Part shown: piece after piece, positions 1 to 14,200 of the stretch
Position numbering within the stretch: position 1 is the first letter of the stretch
Layout: every line of letters starts with the position of its first letter
The notes under the pieces: model-generated
Seen by the model: only the letters and a program-made list of their open reading frames with translations
The model's database searches: none
Told to the model about the DNA's origin: nothing
Source of the DNA: Isoetes taiwanensis
Taxonomy: Eukaryota > Streptophyta > Lycopodiopsida > Isoetales > Isoetaceae
Reading direction: 5' to 3'
Assembly (NCBI GenBank): GCA_021234155.1
Contig: JAJEKV010000025.1
Coordinates: 3,871,773 to 3,935,772 of the forward strand
DNA length: 64,000 bases
Position numbers and translations under genes: made by a program

Positions 1-3000
1 CGGCCTTTGCATATCTGCCCACTGCTATGGTCGCTGGCACTTGTCCAAAGAATTCGGATTTTGCATAATCCAGCAGGATGATTCTGGATACTTCAGTGCA
101 TAGGATAGAAGAGTCATTGAACCTCTCTTACGGTTCTTTTTGCCAAAGCAAAGCGTCCTAAAAAAACAAAACCGAAAAAATTTTAAAAAATAACAAAGTG
201 GACGCCTCCTTGTCCACTTAAAAAACAACACCGGATAGTTAGTAAAACCACACCTCCACAACATCTACATGTAGAAATCTCCTAATAAAGGACATGTGGA
301 CCCTAAGAAAACTATACTTTTCAACAACAAAGGACCAAAGCGCCGGTGAGTGTGTAAGTGATTCCAAGCCCTTGTCATCCCTTTGCTCTTAATTATATAA
401 CAAGTTCAAATATGGAACAATGCAACGCAAGTAAACATACCTCTTGCAAACCGAAAAGTCTAATCTTTTAGCCAAGTAAAAATTAATGCCGCTTGTGTGA
501 TCTCTACAAAAACATTTGATTTATCTTAAGAGCCTTCTTGGTCATTTTCAATTGTACCGCGATACCTTTTCTCATCCTCTTAATTGTTTGTTTACTAATG
601 CACACAAGAACCAAAGGCAATAAACCTGCACGTAGCTCATTGATGAATTACTTCACGCGTGTGCCAAATGGAACCTTGAAACACAGTAATTTCATGTTTA
701 GCTTATGGATCCTTAGATTTATATGTTTGGCATTTTAAATTTTCATGGGGCTCTTGAGGGACCTATAAAATGGTCCCATTGGTGCAATCAATGCATGAAA
801 GCCGCTAGAGTCATTTTCAAATACCCCTCGATACGCTTTGAAGGGACACATTTCCCCATAAATGGTTAGATCTACTGTCACCTCTATTATCGACTAAAAG
901 TCGATGGTATTCTTGCTTGAGGTGGTAGGCGTCGAAAAGTGTCTTTGGGACTTCCTTTTGTCTTTGTTTTCTTCTGGGGCTTGCTTCCAATGCAAAATTA
1001 GAGCTTGGAGATGTAGGAAAGACTTTTGGCATGTATGTTGTTTTGAATGTGCATGTGTCGTTATTGAAAGAAGCTTATTGATTATTATCTATTAGACCAA
1101 ATATGTCCTAATAATATGCTTGAATTTAATGAATACATAAGTCTTTTTAGAAGCTAAACCTTTAATGAATAAGTAGTTATAAACTTTGTATTGTGGAGAA
1201 GAACTTATAAGATCAACAAGGTTGTGTGTCAGCAGATTTTGGAGGCAATGAATTGACAACATCTGAAATAGTTGATTGAAAACAAAAAAACATTTCTAAA
1301 AAAGATTTTCAAGTGAATTGGAGTTTAGGAAATGAACCTATTGTATGGGCATTTTTAGAAGACGAAATATAAATCCAGGGTTTCTTTTTAAGCTTTTCTA
1401 TGCATTCTCGACAGTTAGACTATGACATTCAGATATCCAAATTGTCTTTTACAAAAAAGGAATGATTTCTATCACGTGGTTTTTTTCTTTTAATTTATTA
1501 TGTACAAAAGATTATAAAGGGCAAGAAAAGAAGAGCATTACTGGCTGCAGGAGTGAGGCATCGTAGAGGATCGAGACAGAGATAATACTAGAAGATTCAC
1601 ACCATTGGTAAAACTTAGACTATTCATGATAAAATTGGCACTTTTCTGGAAGTTTTTAAAAGAATAAGATCTTGCTCTATGGTGCTGGATCCAAAACACA
1701 TGCAATTTGAGTCTCAGGTACACATGGCATTTGGATGGAATCCCCTTATATGGTCTTAATATGCTCCACCATTCCATATTATTTTGTCTTGATGGGACGG
1801 TAAACAAATGAGTAAATGAGAATGGCCTGTGCTCTTTGATTTTTGGATGGATGAGCTTGGAAATTTGAACCTTTTGCAGAGTAATTATTATGTCCTTCCA
1901 TTCAATTGTTCTTTATTCTTTCTTTTCCTTTATTCAGGCCATTTCAACATTTTTCTTTCTTTTATTCAGGCTATATTTGTTTGAGTTTCTGCGATAGAGA
2001 ACTGCCCATTCATGTACCATGCCAAGCAGAGCCGGTGTTTCGAAATCGAAAGACCATTTTCAAGGTCGAACAAGGATAAGGGAGGAGGAAACAATAAAGA
2101 AGATGTCGATAAATATTAGTAACAAATTACTTTGATAAAAAAAAGGTTTGCACTTTTAGAGCCGCTTTAACTTACTTTTTTTTTAGTACTTTGCTTTTTC
2201 TTTCGCGGTAAATGCATGCATTATAGCATAGTGGATTTGTTATCATTGACATGAGAAACCGCTATAAAAGAAGATGGCAACTATAAAGAAAAGATGGTAT
2301 TGTGGGCTTAATAACGCCGCGGTTCTATTGCTATCTAATAGAACCGATTTCCTTAGATGGGGACGCCCTTTGCACTCCCTATTTATTCTTTTCATTGTTT
2401 CATCATCGGGCGCCTTCTCTTGAGCTAGTTGTTTCATCTTTCTATCCTACCAGTTTACTCACCCTCCCTCCCTTGATGGTTTGTCTGCATTTGATCATAT
2501 CCGCGTTTTTTCTTTTCGTTATCCCTTCCATTTCTTTTCCTTTTAGTCCGCTAACCATCTCCGCCTTTGGTTTCCATACTTTGGGTCGCTCTGTAAAATC
2601 TAAATGTTCCATGATTTCAACTCTATGTTTTTATGGTGCATATGTTCTTATTCTTTTAGTTTTCTCGGTGTGGCATTGTAGCTTCCTTGTGCCTACTTAT
2701 TTTATTCTTTTCCTGAGTTCCAGATAATCTTCTATATTTTTGGGTCGCTTTGCAGCCCCTTTTTGATATTCTTTTGTGCTTTTGGAACTTATGGAAACAC
2801 ATATGTTCTCATTTTCCATTTTCCCGCCGGCTCTCGCTGCTCCACGCCTTCTTATCTTTTCATTCTTTTCTCTATGTGGCCGTGGGCCTCCGTGGACTTA
2901 ATTTTTTGTTCATTTTTTCTGACAAAGATACTATCTATTTTCACACATGTGTATTGTTTTGTGGCTCGTGGTTGATGCCTTGCCCTGATAGTTTTCTTTT

Positions 3001-5547
3001 TCTTGATGTGGGATACTGTAGCCTCCGAAAGTATTTATTCATTTTCTCCTACAGGGTTTATAGCCTCCCCGAGGCCGCGACTAATTGATGTTCGTTTCAC
3101 GCAATGGTTTATTTTTCGCTAACGCCCCCCTTGGTATTCTCAATAAGTTTCTTTCCTTCTACAGGCCCTGAGCCTCCGAAAGCGCTATTATTCTTGATTT
3201 TTGGCGCTTTGGCACATGCCTATGCCTAAAGCTTTTGACTTTGTAACGGTCATTCTCTTGTTTAGACTTTCCATTGCAGTCGGGCTTGTAGCAGTTCTTT
3301 GGTTGTCACACATCATGTGATATACCAGCTCTACCGGGCGCGTGAAGCAATCTTATTGTGGTTATCTCTCGCCCCGGAGGGCAGGGTCGAAGCTCCTGAT
3401 GCCCGCCATCGCGGTTTTGTTTCAAAAGCATTTCTCGTTGATTTGCGCTAGGGCTTCCAGCTTCAACCTTTAGCGCCGCATGTATTTCAAGTTGTTCCAT
3501 TCTAGTTCGGTGCCGCAAGTAAAGTATTGGATGAGAGTATTAGTGATCGCTCGCCAACCCCGCGAAGGGCGGGGTTTTTCGCGCCCCAACAGCGTGCTAG
3601 AGTTTTTCTTACCTTTGCGCCAGCTTTGGGCGTTCGATGGTCTACACACTTCTTTATCTTGTTTCCTTCATTTTACATCGCGTGCTTCCTCTCAATGATT
3701 GCTCAGTTTGGAGTTACTACCAAACATTTATATCCCTAGTAGGGATCAATCGGCCTCGTAGCTGATTTTCAAAGAGCTCAATGAGAAATCACTACTCACT
3801 CAGTGCGTAGCCGCTAAGCGCCGCCGGCATCCGAATACATGGAGAAGGAAATCCGAAGATGAAGAGACTGCCAAAAGCTGGATCTAAGACCCTAAGAAAC
3901 CAGCCATTTATTGCCATTGGCAAACATTCCTCGGATGCATGAAAACCCCAATCGCTTTTGAACATCTTCTTAGCAACACCTTTAAAAACTGGCGATTTTA
4001 GAAAATTGTGCGTCGTGTGGTTCGACGGCGCCGCGTGAAAATTCTTTAGCACTCTGTCGAAGTCTCTTGAAGCTTACCCTGCATGGGAGGGGATCCGAGC
4101 GTCCTAAATGGATGTGTAAGAAGAAGCTTATCAAAGGTCGTGATATATATGCTAGATACTCTAGTTGTATTAATTCCCCAGCATACATTTAACATTATAG
4201 GTGTTATTTACGCATTACGATAAAACAAAGGCTTTGCCTCTCGCCGAATGAGATTCCTGGGTAATATAAAAGGAAGTGGAAGTTAAACCTGATAACTGAA
4301 CTCCTTGATAAGCCGTACGTACGTAAGTACGCGACAATTATTCTGCGGCCTTCCAAGCCCAAGCTTTTGAATGCAAAACCTCTTGCCTATGGTATGCTTT
4401 TGCATCGCTGGTGCTTTAATGTATTTTTTCCAATGACAATGACATAAGTGCCCGGCATGTCAATTAATCATTGACATTGCCAATGTTTATTATTATATCT
4501 TCCAGATATTAAACCAATAATTGATAAGGTATCAAGTGGTTTGAAAGGAACAAGATTGGGACTAGTGAATGCGACCTCATCGTAGAGGTGCACTCGGGCT
4601 GCTTTGAGATCCAAACTAGTTCGACCGGGGCTCATGTTGCATGGTTGTTGTGGGTGACTTCAATATAGTGGAGTTAGAAGTTGATCCAAGGGCGCGAGGA
4701 TCGGAAATCATCCAAGGCTTTTGAACGGAACAAAAGGCAACGCTGATGCATGACTGTGGTTTGGGGAGGATGGATGATGGAATCTTCACTTGCGCAATGG
4801 TGGCTTGGAGCTGGTAGAGCATATGCAACGCCATGACATGGGATATTATAATGCATTGGCAGCTATATATTTGCATACACTTCTCTCACAAAACATGCTT
4901 GACAGCCTCTATTTCAGATCATAATCCGCAGATTTTGTTCTTAGGATGCATAGCGTGATCAAGACTATTTCAAGTTAAACAACACTTTATACTTGAAGGA
5001 TGAGGAGTTTAAAAATGGATGCAGCAAGCCTAGTCCCTCTGCGATTTGTGAGAAGGAAAGGAATGGCCGGGATTGTTGATGCTCTAGTCAGCCGTGGAAG
5101 TTCTTTTGCTAAGAATTGGGATCATCAGCGAATTGCTGCTAATCATGGATTTTGATTGCTCACTCACTCAACAATTATGGCTTTGTAGGTCCGTTGTACC
5201 ATCGAGTTCGAAAGAGAGCTGCATCAGCCATTGAAATGCATACGAGCAAGTTCAATACTTTGAGTTAATGTGGGCCCCCGTAATGGTTCCAAAGAGGGGA
5301 CGTGGCCGACATGCTTCTTAGAGAGTCATGGAAGGGAGACATGTAAGCTTCTCGCCATGGCACCAAGTCTGCGATGGGCCTCTCATCTCCTCATCCCGGC
5401 AACTTTAAGTTCTTCAAAGATGGGCCACTTTCTTCCTTGCTTCCTCGCCGCCCTTCCTTAATCAGATGCCTTTCGAGGCATTACCGGCAAAGATACATCC
5501 TATTATATCCGGAGAGGAGCAAAGAGAGTTACTCTTAGAAGCGAGAT
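1..5547 (+). mobile_element. LINE-bearing repeat module, copy A (truncated)
   Basis: This stretch is repeated in the same orientation from about 11265, starting at the shared text 'cggcctttgc'. Shared blocks continue through the pyrimidine-rich part at 2300-3300 (copy B 13680-14600), the segment at 3700-4230 (copy B 15060-15640) and the endonuclease part. Similarity stops near 5547, just after 'agaagcgagatt', where copy B goes on into reverse transcriptase. It is not bounded in the window and probably starts further left. The first 4.4 kb has no convincing open frame. Around 3880-4130 a frameshifted frame resembles a LINE ORF1 (gag) protein, but I could not confirm this. Whether this is one LINE with a very long 5' part or a segmental duplication including a LINE is unresolved. 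Confidence 0.6.
4440..5547 (+). pseudogene. LINE ORF2 fragment: APE-type endonuclease region
   Basis: At 4644-4673 the plus strand reads VVVGDFNIVE, the conserved GDFN block of the apurinic/apyrimidinic-type endonuclease of plant non-LTR retrotransposons, the enzyme that nicks target DNA to prime reverse transcription. Downstream text keeps LINE-like content but has several frameshifts and no long open frame. The fragment ends before any reverse transcriptase motif, so it cannot be autonomous. The homologous block in copy B (about 19725) has one extra T, which shifts the frame inside the same motif. Confidence 0.7.
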
Positions 5548-8500
5548 TGCATTCCAGCGCATGCTACCCATTGACAGGTATGGATGACCGGATGTCGCGA
5601 AGCCGCTCATCATGCCAGCGCAACTTCATGAATCAGTGATTTACTACAATACAACCGGTAATCCATGAAGTTTGGATCACTTACCGGGCGCGAAAATATC
5701 GGGCTTTCCTTCATTGGTTATGGTAGTGATGTCGGTAGGAATAAAATGAGCTATCTTAGAGAAGTTTATGAACAATGACCATGGATGGCATCATATCCCC
5801 GGGGGGTGTAAATGATAGTGGTAATCTCAAAATGCCGAAAAGCACCAAAGCAACCTAAAAGCACCTAAATTTGAGAGCAGCCATTTTTCTGTAGGCAATT
5901 GAAATGAACTCAGTTTATTCTGAATTGAAGAATGATAAAGCAAAGAATCATACAAATTCGGCCATCCAAGAAACGCCATCCCAAGAGAATCAACTAAGAA
6001 ATCAATCTCAAAGAATCAATCCATGTCATCGATCCCTTCCTCCTGGAAGAGGACTGCTATCCAACAACAACAACAACCCCTCATAATTGTCTAAATTTTG
6101 ATCAAGGAATGGGGAGCACCCAAAAGCACTTAAAGCAAGTGTCCCGACAAGGCTTTTGGCACCACTATCAACTATACCCCGGAGTGCGCTCCCATTAAAA
6201 AGCCATAGAAATACTCTTCCAAAGACCATTTGGAAATCGCGCGGGCTGAAGAAGACTGGCGAGTGAAAAATGTCACCTTCATTCAATAACAATAGATATC
6301 ATAGGATTCAAATAAAAATCTCGCTGGATAGAGTTTTACTGGCCTAGACTACCAACACGCACTAATAAGTTCAAGAGATTTGGCTACCCAAATATGCATT
6401 AGGGTTGAAATATCATTGCATTCATGCTTTTGCCCAAATGATTGTGTGTTGTACCGAATGTATATGCAAATATTACATGAGTGCCCAAAATGCAAGGAAC
6501 CACACGCTATAACATGGATATGAAGAAGAAAATTATTCCTAGAAGAGTTTTGCACATCTACCCATTACTCCCCTTCGCTTGTAATACATATTTCCTTCCC
6601 ATCTTTTGTCAAGATAATGGATTTTCATGTGACACATCGGCAATGATAGTTTTAAGAATCCCAGCAGATTTCATGAAACATACATAGAAGATATATGTGG
6701 TATTTAAGGATGGACCACGCAATTAAGTCTTGCTATTGGATTTGTCCATTTGGAACATTGTCATCAAAATATAGCTGTGGCCTATAGTTGTGATCAACTA
6801 CAACATTCCACCATTGGAAAGAACTAAAACTTGTGCATCTACTAGATCCCATGAATATCTTCAAGAATGTTGGGCAATCACCTCGAAACATTTGACAGGG
6901 ATTGGGGAGAAGCTATGCCGTGGCGGGGATTTACGTAATTGTAATATAATGTGTACTTTGTGGCCTATAATTGAAGAGGAGGGCAAAAGCCATTAGGGAC
7001 CCCGTGCACCTTTGGTTCTAAGCAACCGAGAAGCTGGCAAGTACCAATATTCTATCCAAAATGCACTTCACCCCATATATATAGCGCCTTCACTCCCAGA
7101 AAACCTTCACAAAAGATGGTGACCTAAGCCGGGTTGAAGTCCCATGATTGGCATAAATTGATACTGTGTATTGACTTTGTATTGAAATATCTTGTGAATG
7201 CATTTTTTTTAATTGTGTGTTTTGTTTGATTCTAGCACATTCTTCCATGTGCAATTGAGAATTGTCTTACAAGTAACGCCATGCTATTATATATAACGAC
7301 TTGAAAAATTTGTAAAGGTATGACACAAAAACACGCTTTTAGTGGTATATTTTTTCAATTATATTATTAACAAATAGTAAGTTTGTACATAGATTGGTCT
7401 CAATGAAAGAGATTAGCTTAGACCTATATTTCAACAATGGAGCGAGAGTTCCCTACAAGTTTTGACTCTTCAGTACACTTATTGATTCATCTAATCAGAG
7501 ACTCGACTTGTTTGACCAGCCCAAGTCAATGGATGTTCTTTAGAACGGTACATGAAAAATTTTGAAAACTTACGCTCCTGACGTAAAATGGCTAGACTCT
7601 GAGGGGTCTGGGCCTATGATCGAGCCATGAAAATATTGTTCTTTTTCTAAATGAAGCCACATTTTCAACACAAAAGTTGCCCCAAAGGTTTGGAATGACC
7701 AGGAGTATAAGGAAGTAGCAGAAGGAGGTCTCCATAAGTCGCCTCAAATTGAATGAGGAAATGTTTGAAGAAATAAATCAAGTTTTGTATTAAAAATATG
7801 GAGGGAGAGATATAAACGTAAGTAAAGAGGAAAGAGAGGCAGTCAAAAGAGAATTTGTATATAATAGTATACATTCTTGGCCAAAAATATTCTATATCCG
7901 TAGTCTTTGGAAGAATTGCCCGAGGATATGACTCATGATTGTTGCTTTGAAGCAATGGAAGATGCACGAGGATAAAAGAGAGGATGTTCCAAATGATGAC
8001 TTCAATATTGCATTTTGATGTTAAAAAGGTATAATTTTCTATTTATTGTCATGCAGGTGGTTACATACATATGTTTCATTTCCTCGATCCTTCTAAAATG
8101 CAGGCTCAAGCTTTCACAATTCAATGTGGGCTTATGGAAAATATATCTTCGACCGTGAGGTCCAAGAAAAGGTCGCTGGACATAAATCGGAATTTCTTCT
8201 CAATTTTGAACAAAAATGTCAACCCACAGTAAACGGATTCAATAAATGACACCCAAGGACTCCACTATGTTAAGTAAATTACTGATATTATTGATGTTGA
8301 CTCCCTTCATTTCATGTAACCATCTTGAGGGCAAATGGTCCATCCTTCAGGTTTTCACCAAATTGATTCAAATACGTGTTCTTGGAGAGATGAATGAACC
8401 ATTTTGTTACCCCTAAACAAGTTGAACATATTTTTCTTTTTTGAAAACTCGTTAACCCACTATGGTGGATTGTAGTCCATGTTGTACCAAAAGCTACAGG

Positions 8501-8575
8501 ATGTCTGATTGCTACTACTACATTAGAGCTTGAAGCAATGATGATCAAGAAGATGATTGATGATATCTTGACTAA
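5548..8575. other. Intergenic, no gene recognised
   Basis: No family motif, RNA gene or element end was recognised here. A short (CAA)n run lies at about 6062-6077 inside a 60-codon plus-strand frame, which I regard as chance. Base composition is AT-rich and ordinary. Confidence 0.5.
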
Positions 8576-9245
8576 TAATTTTTATCACCTTGTCACTTTA
8601 AAAGTTAGTTTTATTACAACTTATTTGTCATCTTATTGTCACTTCAAATCTATTTATTGTTATTTTATCATCGTCGATTGACACTTTGATGCCAACTTAT
8701 TGTCAATTTATATTCACTTTTTTAGTCACCTTATTCTCTCCCTTTGTTGTCACATTTGAGGCACTCTATTGGCACACTATTGACACATTTGTACCACGCT
8801 TCTCCAACATCTTTAATATCAAAAGTTATGACATTTTATTGTCACACTATATAATGGTCAAATTTATATCATTTCTTTGTCACTACTTTGTCATTCCCCA
8901 AAGTTGACACATATTTTTTTTGGCATTATGGTTTTATCAAAAACTTTGTCAATTCATTGTCATAGTGTGTCATTTGTTGCCACATTATAGTCGAATTTTC
9001 ATATTTGTTTGTCATCACCTTGTCATATTAAGTCAATTTATTGTCAAATTTTTGATATGGTTTTTGTCATAACTATTATCTTATTGTGACATTATAGTCA
9101 CATTTAAACCATCTTTTTTGTCACTTTTATCACTATCGCATTACTCTATTGTCACATTTATTGTCATTTGATTTCACTTTTTTGGTCATTTTTATTGTCA
9201 CTTTTATATCAGCTTTTGGATACATTGATTTTAGTGACAAAAAAT
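8576..9245 (+). repeat. Degenerate TTATTGTCAC minisatellite
   Basis: About 670 bp are built from imperfect repeats of a 10-20 bp unit with core TTATTGTCA(C), for example 'cttattgtcacttcaaatc' and 'ttattgtcaatttatattc'. Units are separated by variable T-rich spacers, so the period is irregular. Open frames crossing it are by-products of the repeat. There is no coding signal. Confidence 0.8.
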
Positions 9246-9272
9246 GCAGGATGGGACAAATCATTGTTCTCT

Positions 9273-9315
9273 CGGAGGGAGGGAGGGAGGGGAGGGAGGG
9301 AGAGGGAGTGAGGAG
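9273..9315 (+). other. G-tract with quadruplex potential
   Basis: The plus strand has at least six GGG or GGGG runs separated by single A or AG (gggagggagggaggggaggg and onward). By sequence rule this can form a G-quadruplex. It sits exactly between the T-rich array to its left and the GC-rich array to its right. Confidence 0.7.
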
Positions 9316-9359
9316 GCAAGGTGGGTGCATTGCTCCACCCTTGGCATGTTGGAACCTTA

Positions 9360-10540
9360 GGTAGCTTCTTGAGCCAATTGGCATTTTTGAGCCCAGGGTG
9401 GGTGACGTTGGAGCCCGCGATGGCATGCCTTGAGCCACCCTGGCATGCTTGAGTCTGCGCTAATTCCTGCTTGATTTCATCCTAAGCATGTTGAATGGCA
9501 TGTTTTAGGTGGCATGTCGAATGTGCGTTGGCAATCTTAGGTGCTGCTGCCGCCTTTGGCAATCTCGAGCCTTTTGTGGTGCCGCTGGCATCCTCGTGAG
9601 CTCAGTATGCGCTACTATACGATCTTTGAATACGGCTTCTTGAGCCACTCCTGCAGGTGAGCCCAGTGGCATGTTGGAGCCCCGCGGTAGCCTGAGCCAC
9701 CTGGCATGTTTGGGGCCTTAGGCGGCACAAGTTGGAGACTAGGTGCAGCCGGATGCTGGTAGATGACATGTTGTCCCGCACTCTGGCATGTTTGAGCTGC
9801 GTTAGGAGCTATCTTTGAAATGTTTGAGCTACCTGGCATGTTGGCCTGTGTGCTGGGCATGCTGGAGAGAGAGTCTGTGGCATGTTGAAGCCCGGGTGGT
9901 GGCATGTTTGAGCCTTAGATGGCATGTTGGAGGCCTAGGATGGCACGCCAAACCCCACGCGGGTACGTTTGGCGCATAGCTTTGGCATATTGGAGCCTTA
10001 GGTGGTGCTCACCCATTCAGTACGTTTTATAATCTCAAGTATACATTAGGGTGGGTGGGGTACGTTGGAGCCCAGTGGCATGCTGGAATCTTAGGGGTGG
10101 GTACGTTGTTTCCAGGGTCGCTTGAGCCCAGTGGCATGTTTGGAGCCCAGGTGGCGTTTGTTTCACGCTGGGTATTGTTTGTGCCCAGGGTGGAATGTGT
10201 TGGTTTCAGTACTGAGCCACCCGGCATTGCTTTTGCCTAGGTGGCTGCTTGGAGCCCCGCATGCCTGAGTTTCACCCTGGCATTTGTTAGGTGCACGTCG
10301 TCATCTCGGCCAGCTGCCTGGAGCCCCAGGGTGGGCATGCCGGCCTGTGGCAGGCATGGCTGACCCCAGTGGCATGCTGTGGCCTTGTGTGAGAGTTTTG
10401 GAGCCACCTTGGCATGTTGTTTCCAGGGGTGCAGTTAGAGGCCTGTAGGTTCGTAACAAAACCGACTTTGCTTGCCGCGCTCTGGAATGCCACATCATCT
10501 TTTCCACATGCCTTGTTGGTGCTGGCTAAGCGGCAACACA
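9360..10540 (+). repeat. GC-rich degenerate array, core TGGCATGTTGGAGCC
   Basis: About 1.2 kb of imperfect copies of a roughly 20-bp unit whose core is 'tggcatgttggagccc', often followed by 'aggtgg' or 'tgagccac'. Dozens of variants are present. Minus-strand frames through it give repetitive peptides (recurring NMPGGS and CHWAP), which is what a tandem repeat with a period near a multiple of three produces. It is not evidence of a gene. Composition contrasts sharply with the AT-rich flanks. Confidence 0.8.
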
Positions 10541-11264
10541 CACTATCAAATCTTTAAATACCGTAAGAGAGAGTCCTATAATACAACATCACATTTTGCA
10601 TCGAGATGGAGACAAACACGCCTTTGAGTTTGCATATCGCCATTATCAGTGTCCATTATCACCATATTCCTGCCATGTCACCAAAAACTTTGCCACATCA
10701 TCTACGGAAAAGCAAAGCTGTGCACATTTTGATTTCCTTTTGGGCTAGTCAAAAATCGCCCTGCTTTTATTTGGCATGACATGTCAAATGGCATGCCACA
10801 TAATCATGCATGTCAATCGGTACTTTAGACTTGGTCGGAAAATATGGTATTGCTTTGTGGATACTAAGTTTGCAAGTGTACTAACTTAGATAAGATTAGC
10901 ACAAATTATCGCGATATGAGTGTTTCATCTTTTGTTTCGGCCTGGAATTCGATTTGCTGCTGTAAACAACAAGTTATCAACATGTGATGGTTTATTTATG
11001 TATGGTAAAATTTTCACCTTTACTTATTATGTTCTCTTTGTGCCGATGATCCTTGGTTATGATCTTTTGGTGCTATATATCATGATATTACGCTAATCTA
11101 CAATGCCGTAAACACGTATTAAATGATATAAAAATTGTGAGACAAAAGCCAATTAAAAGAAATGCCATAGAAAATTGTGAGAAAGCCAAAAAAGACAAAC
11201 CGAGATGTCGACTTAATGGCTTGGATCTTTGATCCGCAGCCTATTGTTCTATTAATAACTGAAT
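10541..11264. other. Spacer, nothing recognised
   Basis: AT-rich sequence between the GC-rich array and LINE-bearing copy B. I see no motif, RNA gene or element terminus. Confidence 0.5.
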
Positions 11265-14200
11265 TCGGCCTTTGCCATCGCATGCCCGTTTGTTCTCGCT
11301 TTCATCTTCCTCATATCCCTCCAGTTTTGCTACGCTCCTTTTGGTATCTTCGCCCACGCTATGGCTCGCAAAATTTGTCCAAGCAAAGAATCTCGGATTT
11401 TTGCATAACACCAAAGCAGATGATTCTCGGATACCTTCAGTGCATAGATAGAAGAGTCATTGAACCCTCTCTCATGTTCTTTTACAAAGCAAAGCCGGGC
11501 CCCTAAAAAAATGTTCCACAGCTCCTTAAAATAATGCTGACGCTCCTTGTCCACTTAAAAACAACAACACCGGTTAGGTAAAACCACACTCCACAGATTG
11601 ATCTTACATGTAGGAAATCAATAAAGGAGGCATGGACTCAAGAAAACTATATCACTTTCAACAAAGGACTTCAAAAACGGGTGAGTGTGTGTAAGGGATT
11701 CCAAAGCCTTTGTCATCCCTTGCTCTTAATTATATAATACAAGTTCAAATATGGAACAATGCAACGGCAGGTAAACATAACAGCCTCTTGCAAACTTCGA
11801 AAAGTCTAATCTTTAGCCAAGTAAAAATGTAGTAGCGCCAGCTTTGTGTGATCTCTACAAAACATTTCTACTTATCTTTAAGAGCCTTTGATCATTTTCA
11901 ATTGTACGCGATACCTTTCATCCTCTTCGTAATTGTTTTTGATTAATGTACATCACTGAAATCGCGCAATAAATCCTGCATGTAAGCTCATTGATGAATT
12001 ACCAATGTGCCAGCAGCCAAATGGAACCCTTGAAAACATGCGAGAATTTCCATGTTTACTTATGATCCTTAGATTTTATATATGCTAAGTAATCTAAATT
12101 TCATGGCCTGAGGGATCACCTATAAAATGGTCCCATTGGTGCACCTAATGCATCGGGCTGCTAGAGCCATTTCAAATACCCCGATACTGAAGGGATGGCT
12201 ACTCTGGCGCAATGGTTAGATTCGCCCCTGGGTATTACATCGTGACTGCGTTTCATGGTATTCTTTTTGGCACGCAGGTAGGCGCCAAGAAAAGTGTCTT
12301 TGGGACTCTCAAGTCTTTGTTTTCTACTTCTGCTTCCAATGCAAAAATTAGAGCTTGGAGATGTAGAAAGATTCCTGTGTATGTTGTTTTGAATGCATGT
12401 TGTCGTTATTGAAAAGAAGCCACGAGCTTATTATCTTATTAGACTTCAAATATGTCCTTTACTAATATGTCTCTAATGAATACATGTCTTTAGAAGCTAA
12501 ACCCACGAATAAGTGTATTATAAACTCTTTGTATTGTGGAGAAGAACTATAAGATCAACAAGGTTGTGGCCGCGTATTTTTGGAGGCAATGAATACGTAA
12601 ATATCCTGGGGAAATAGTTGATTGGAAAACAAAAACATTTCTAAAAAAAAACAGATTTCATGAATTGCTTTCAGAAATGAACCCCTATTGTATGGGCATT
12701 ACTCTTAGAAGACGAATATAAACTAATAGGCTTTTAAGCTTTCTATGCATTCGGATAGAAGTTAGACTTATGACATTATTCGAGTTAACTACAATTGTCT
12801 TTTTGGCTAAAGAATGATTTCATCACAGCTTTTTTTTTTTTCTTAATTTGGCTATGTGTACAAAAAAAAGATTATAAAGGCAGTATGCAAGGCCATGAGT
12901 GAGTGGGTACCGAGAGGACTGGAGACAGAGATAATATTAGAAGATTCACACCATTGGCAAAATCCTTAGACTTATTCATGATAAATTGGGCACTTTCTCC
13001 GGTGGTGCTTTTAAATGGTAATAAGATCTTTGCTCTCTATGGTATGATCCAAAAACACATGCATCTTGAGTCTCCAGGGGTACTGACATGGTGGCATTTT
13101 TTGATGAATCCCCGCATATGCTCTTTAATATTCCACCATTCCATACATATTTTGTCTCTCGATGGGATCGGCAAAACAAATGAGTAAATGAGAATGGCCT
13201 CGTGCTCTTGATTTTACTTTTGATCGCATGAGCTTTTGAAATTTGAACTCTTTTGCAGCAAATTATTATGTGTTCCTTCCATTCACCTGTCTTTTATTCT
13301 TCCCTTTATCTCGTGCCATATTTCAACATTTCCTTTATTCAGGCCATTTTGTTTGAGTTTGCGCATAGAGAACGCCCACCATGTACCTCACATGCCGCGT
13401 AGAAATGGGTTTCGGAATCGGAAAAGCACTTCATTTTTACAAGGCCTGGCCAAGTGAGGAGGAAACAATACAGTTATCAGATACTGGTTAGTGAATTACG
13501 TAGGACAAAAAAGGTTTTGTACTTTTAGGAGTCGCTTAACTTACTTTTATTTTAGTAAATTCATTGCGGTAAATGCATGCATTATAGCATAGTGATTTGT
13601 TATCATTGACATGAGAAATCGGCAAAGAAGATGGCAGCTATAAAAGAAAGATGGAGCTTGAAAGCCACGTTCTATTGCATAGCAATAGAACCTATTATTC
13701 CCGGATGGGGACGCCTCTTTGGTAATCCCCTCATTTACTCCTCGGGCCTTTCATTGTTTCATCATCTGGCCGCTCTTCGAGCTAAGCTTGTTTCATCTTC
13801 TCTATCCTACCAGCCACCCTCCCCTTGATGGTTTTTCTGAGAGTTCCAGCATTTGATCATATCCGGCTGCTTTTCGCTATCCTTTCCATTTTCCTTTTAG
13901 TCCGCTTAACCATCTCCTCGCTGCTTTGGTTTTTGCATATTACTTTTGGCTCGCGTTCTTAAATGGTTCCATGATTTCTATGTTTTATGGTGCATATGTG
14001 TTCTTAATTTTTAGTTTTCTCTGGTGGCATTGTAGCTTCCCGTGCCTAATACTTATTTTATTCCTGAAATCGTGATAATCTCATATTTTTGGTCGCTGCA
14101 GCCCCTTGATATTCTTTTGTAGGCTTTTCTCTTGAAGCACATACAGTTCTCTTTATTTTTCCATTTTTCTCGCGGCCTCAAGTTGCCTCCACGCCTCTTT

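Noticed and set aside
2302-2727. 141-codon plus-strand frame in copy A, hydrophobic
   Set aside because: Lies in a pyrimidine-rich stretch. The homologous part of copy B (13650-14070) is not open, and there is no motif. It is a composition effect.
9133-10541. Minus-strand frames with repeated NMPGGS/CHWAP peptides as a repetitive protein gene
   Set aside because: They come from the GC-rich tandem array. Units vary in length and shift frame, and no start or splice context is present.
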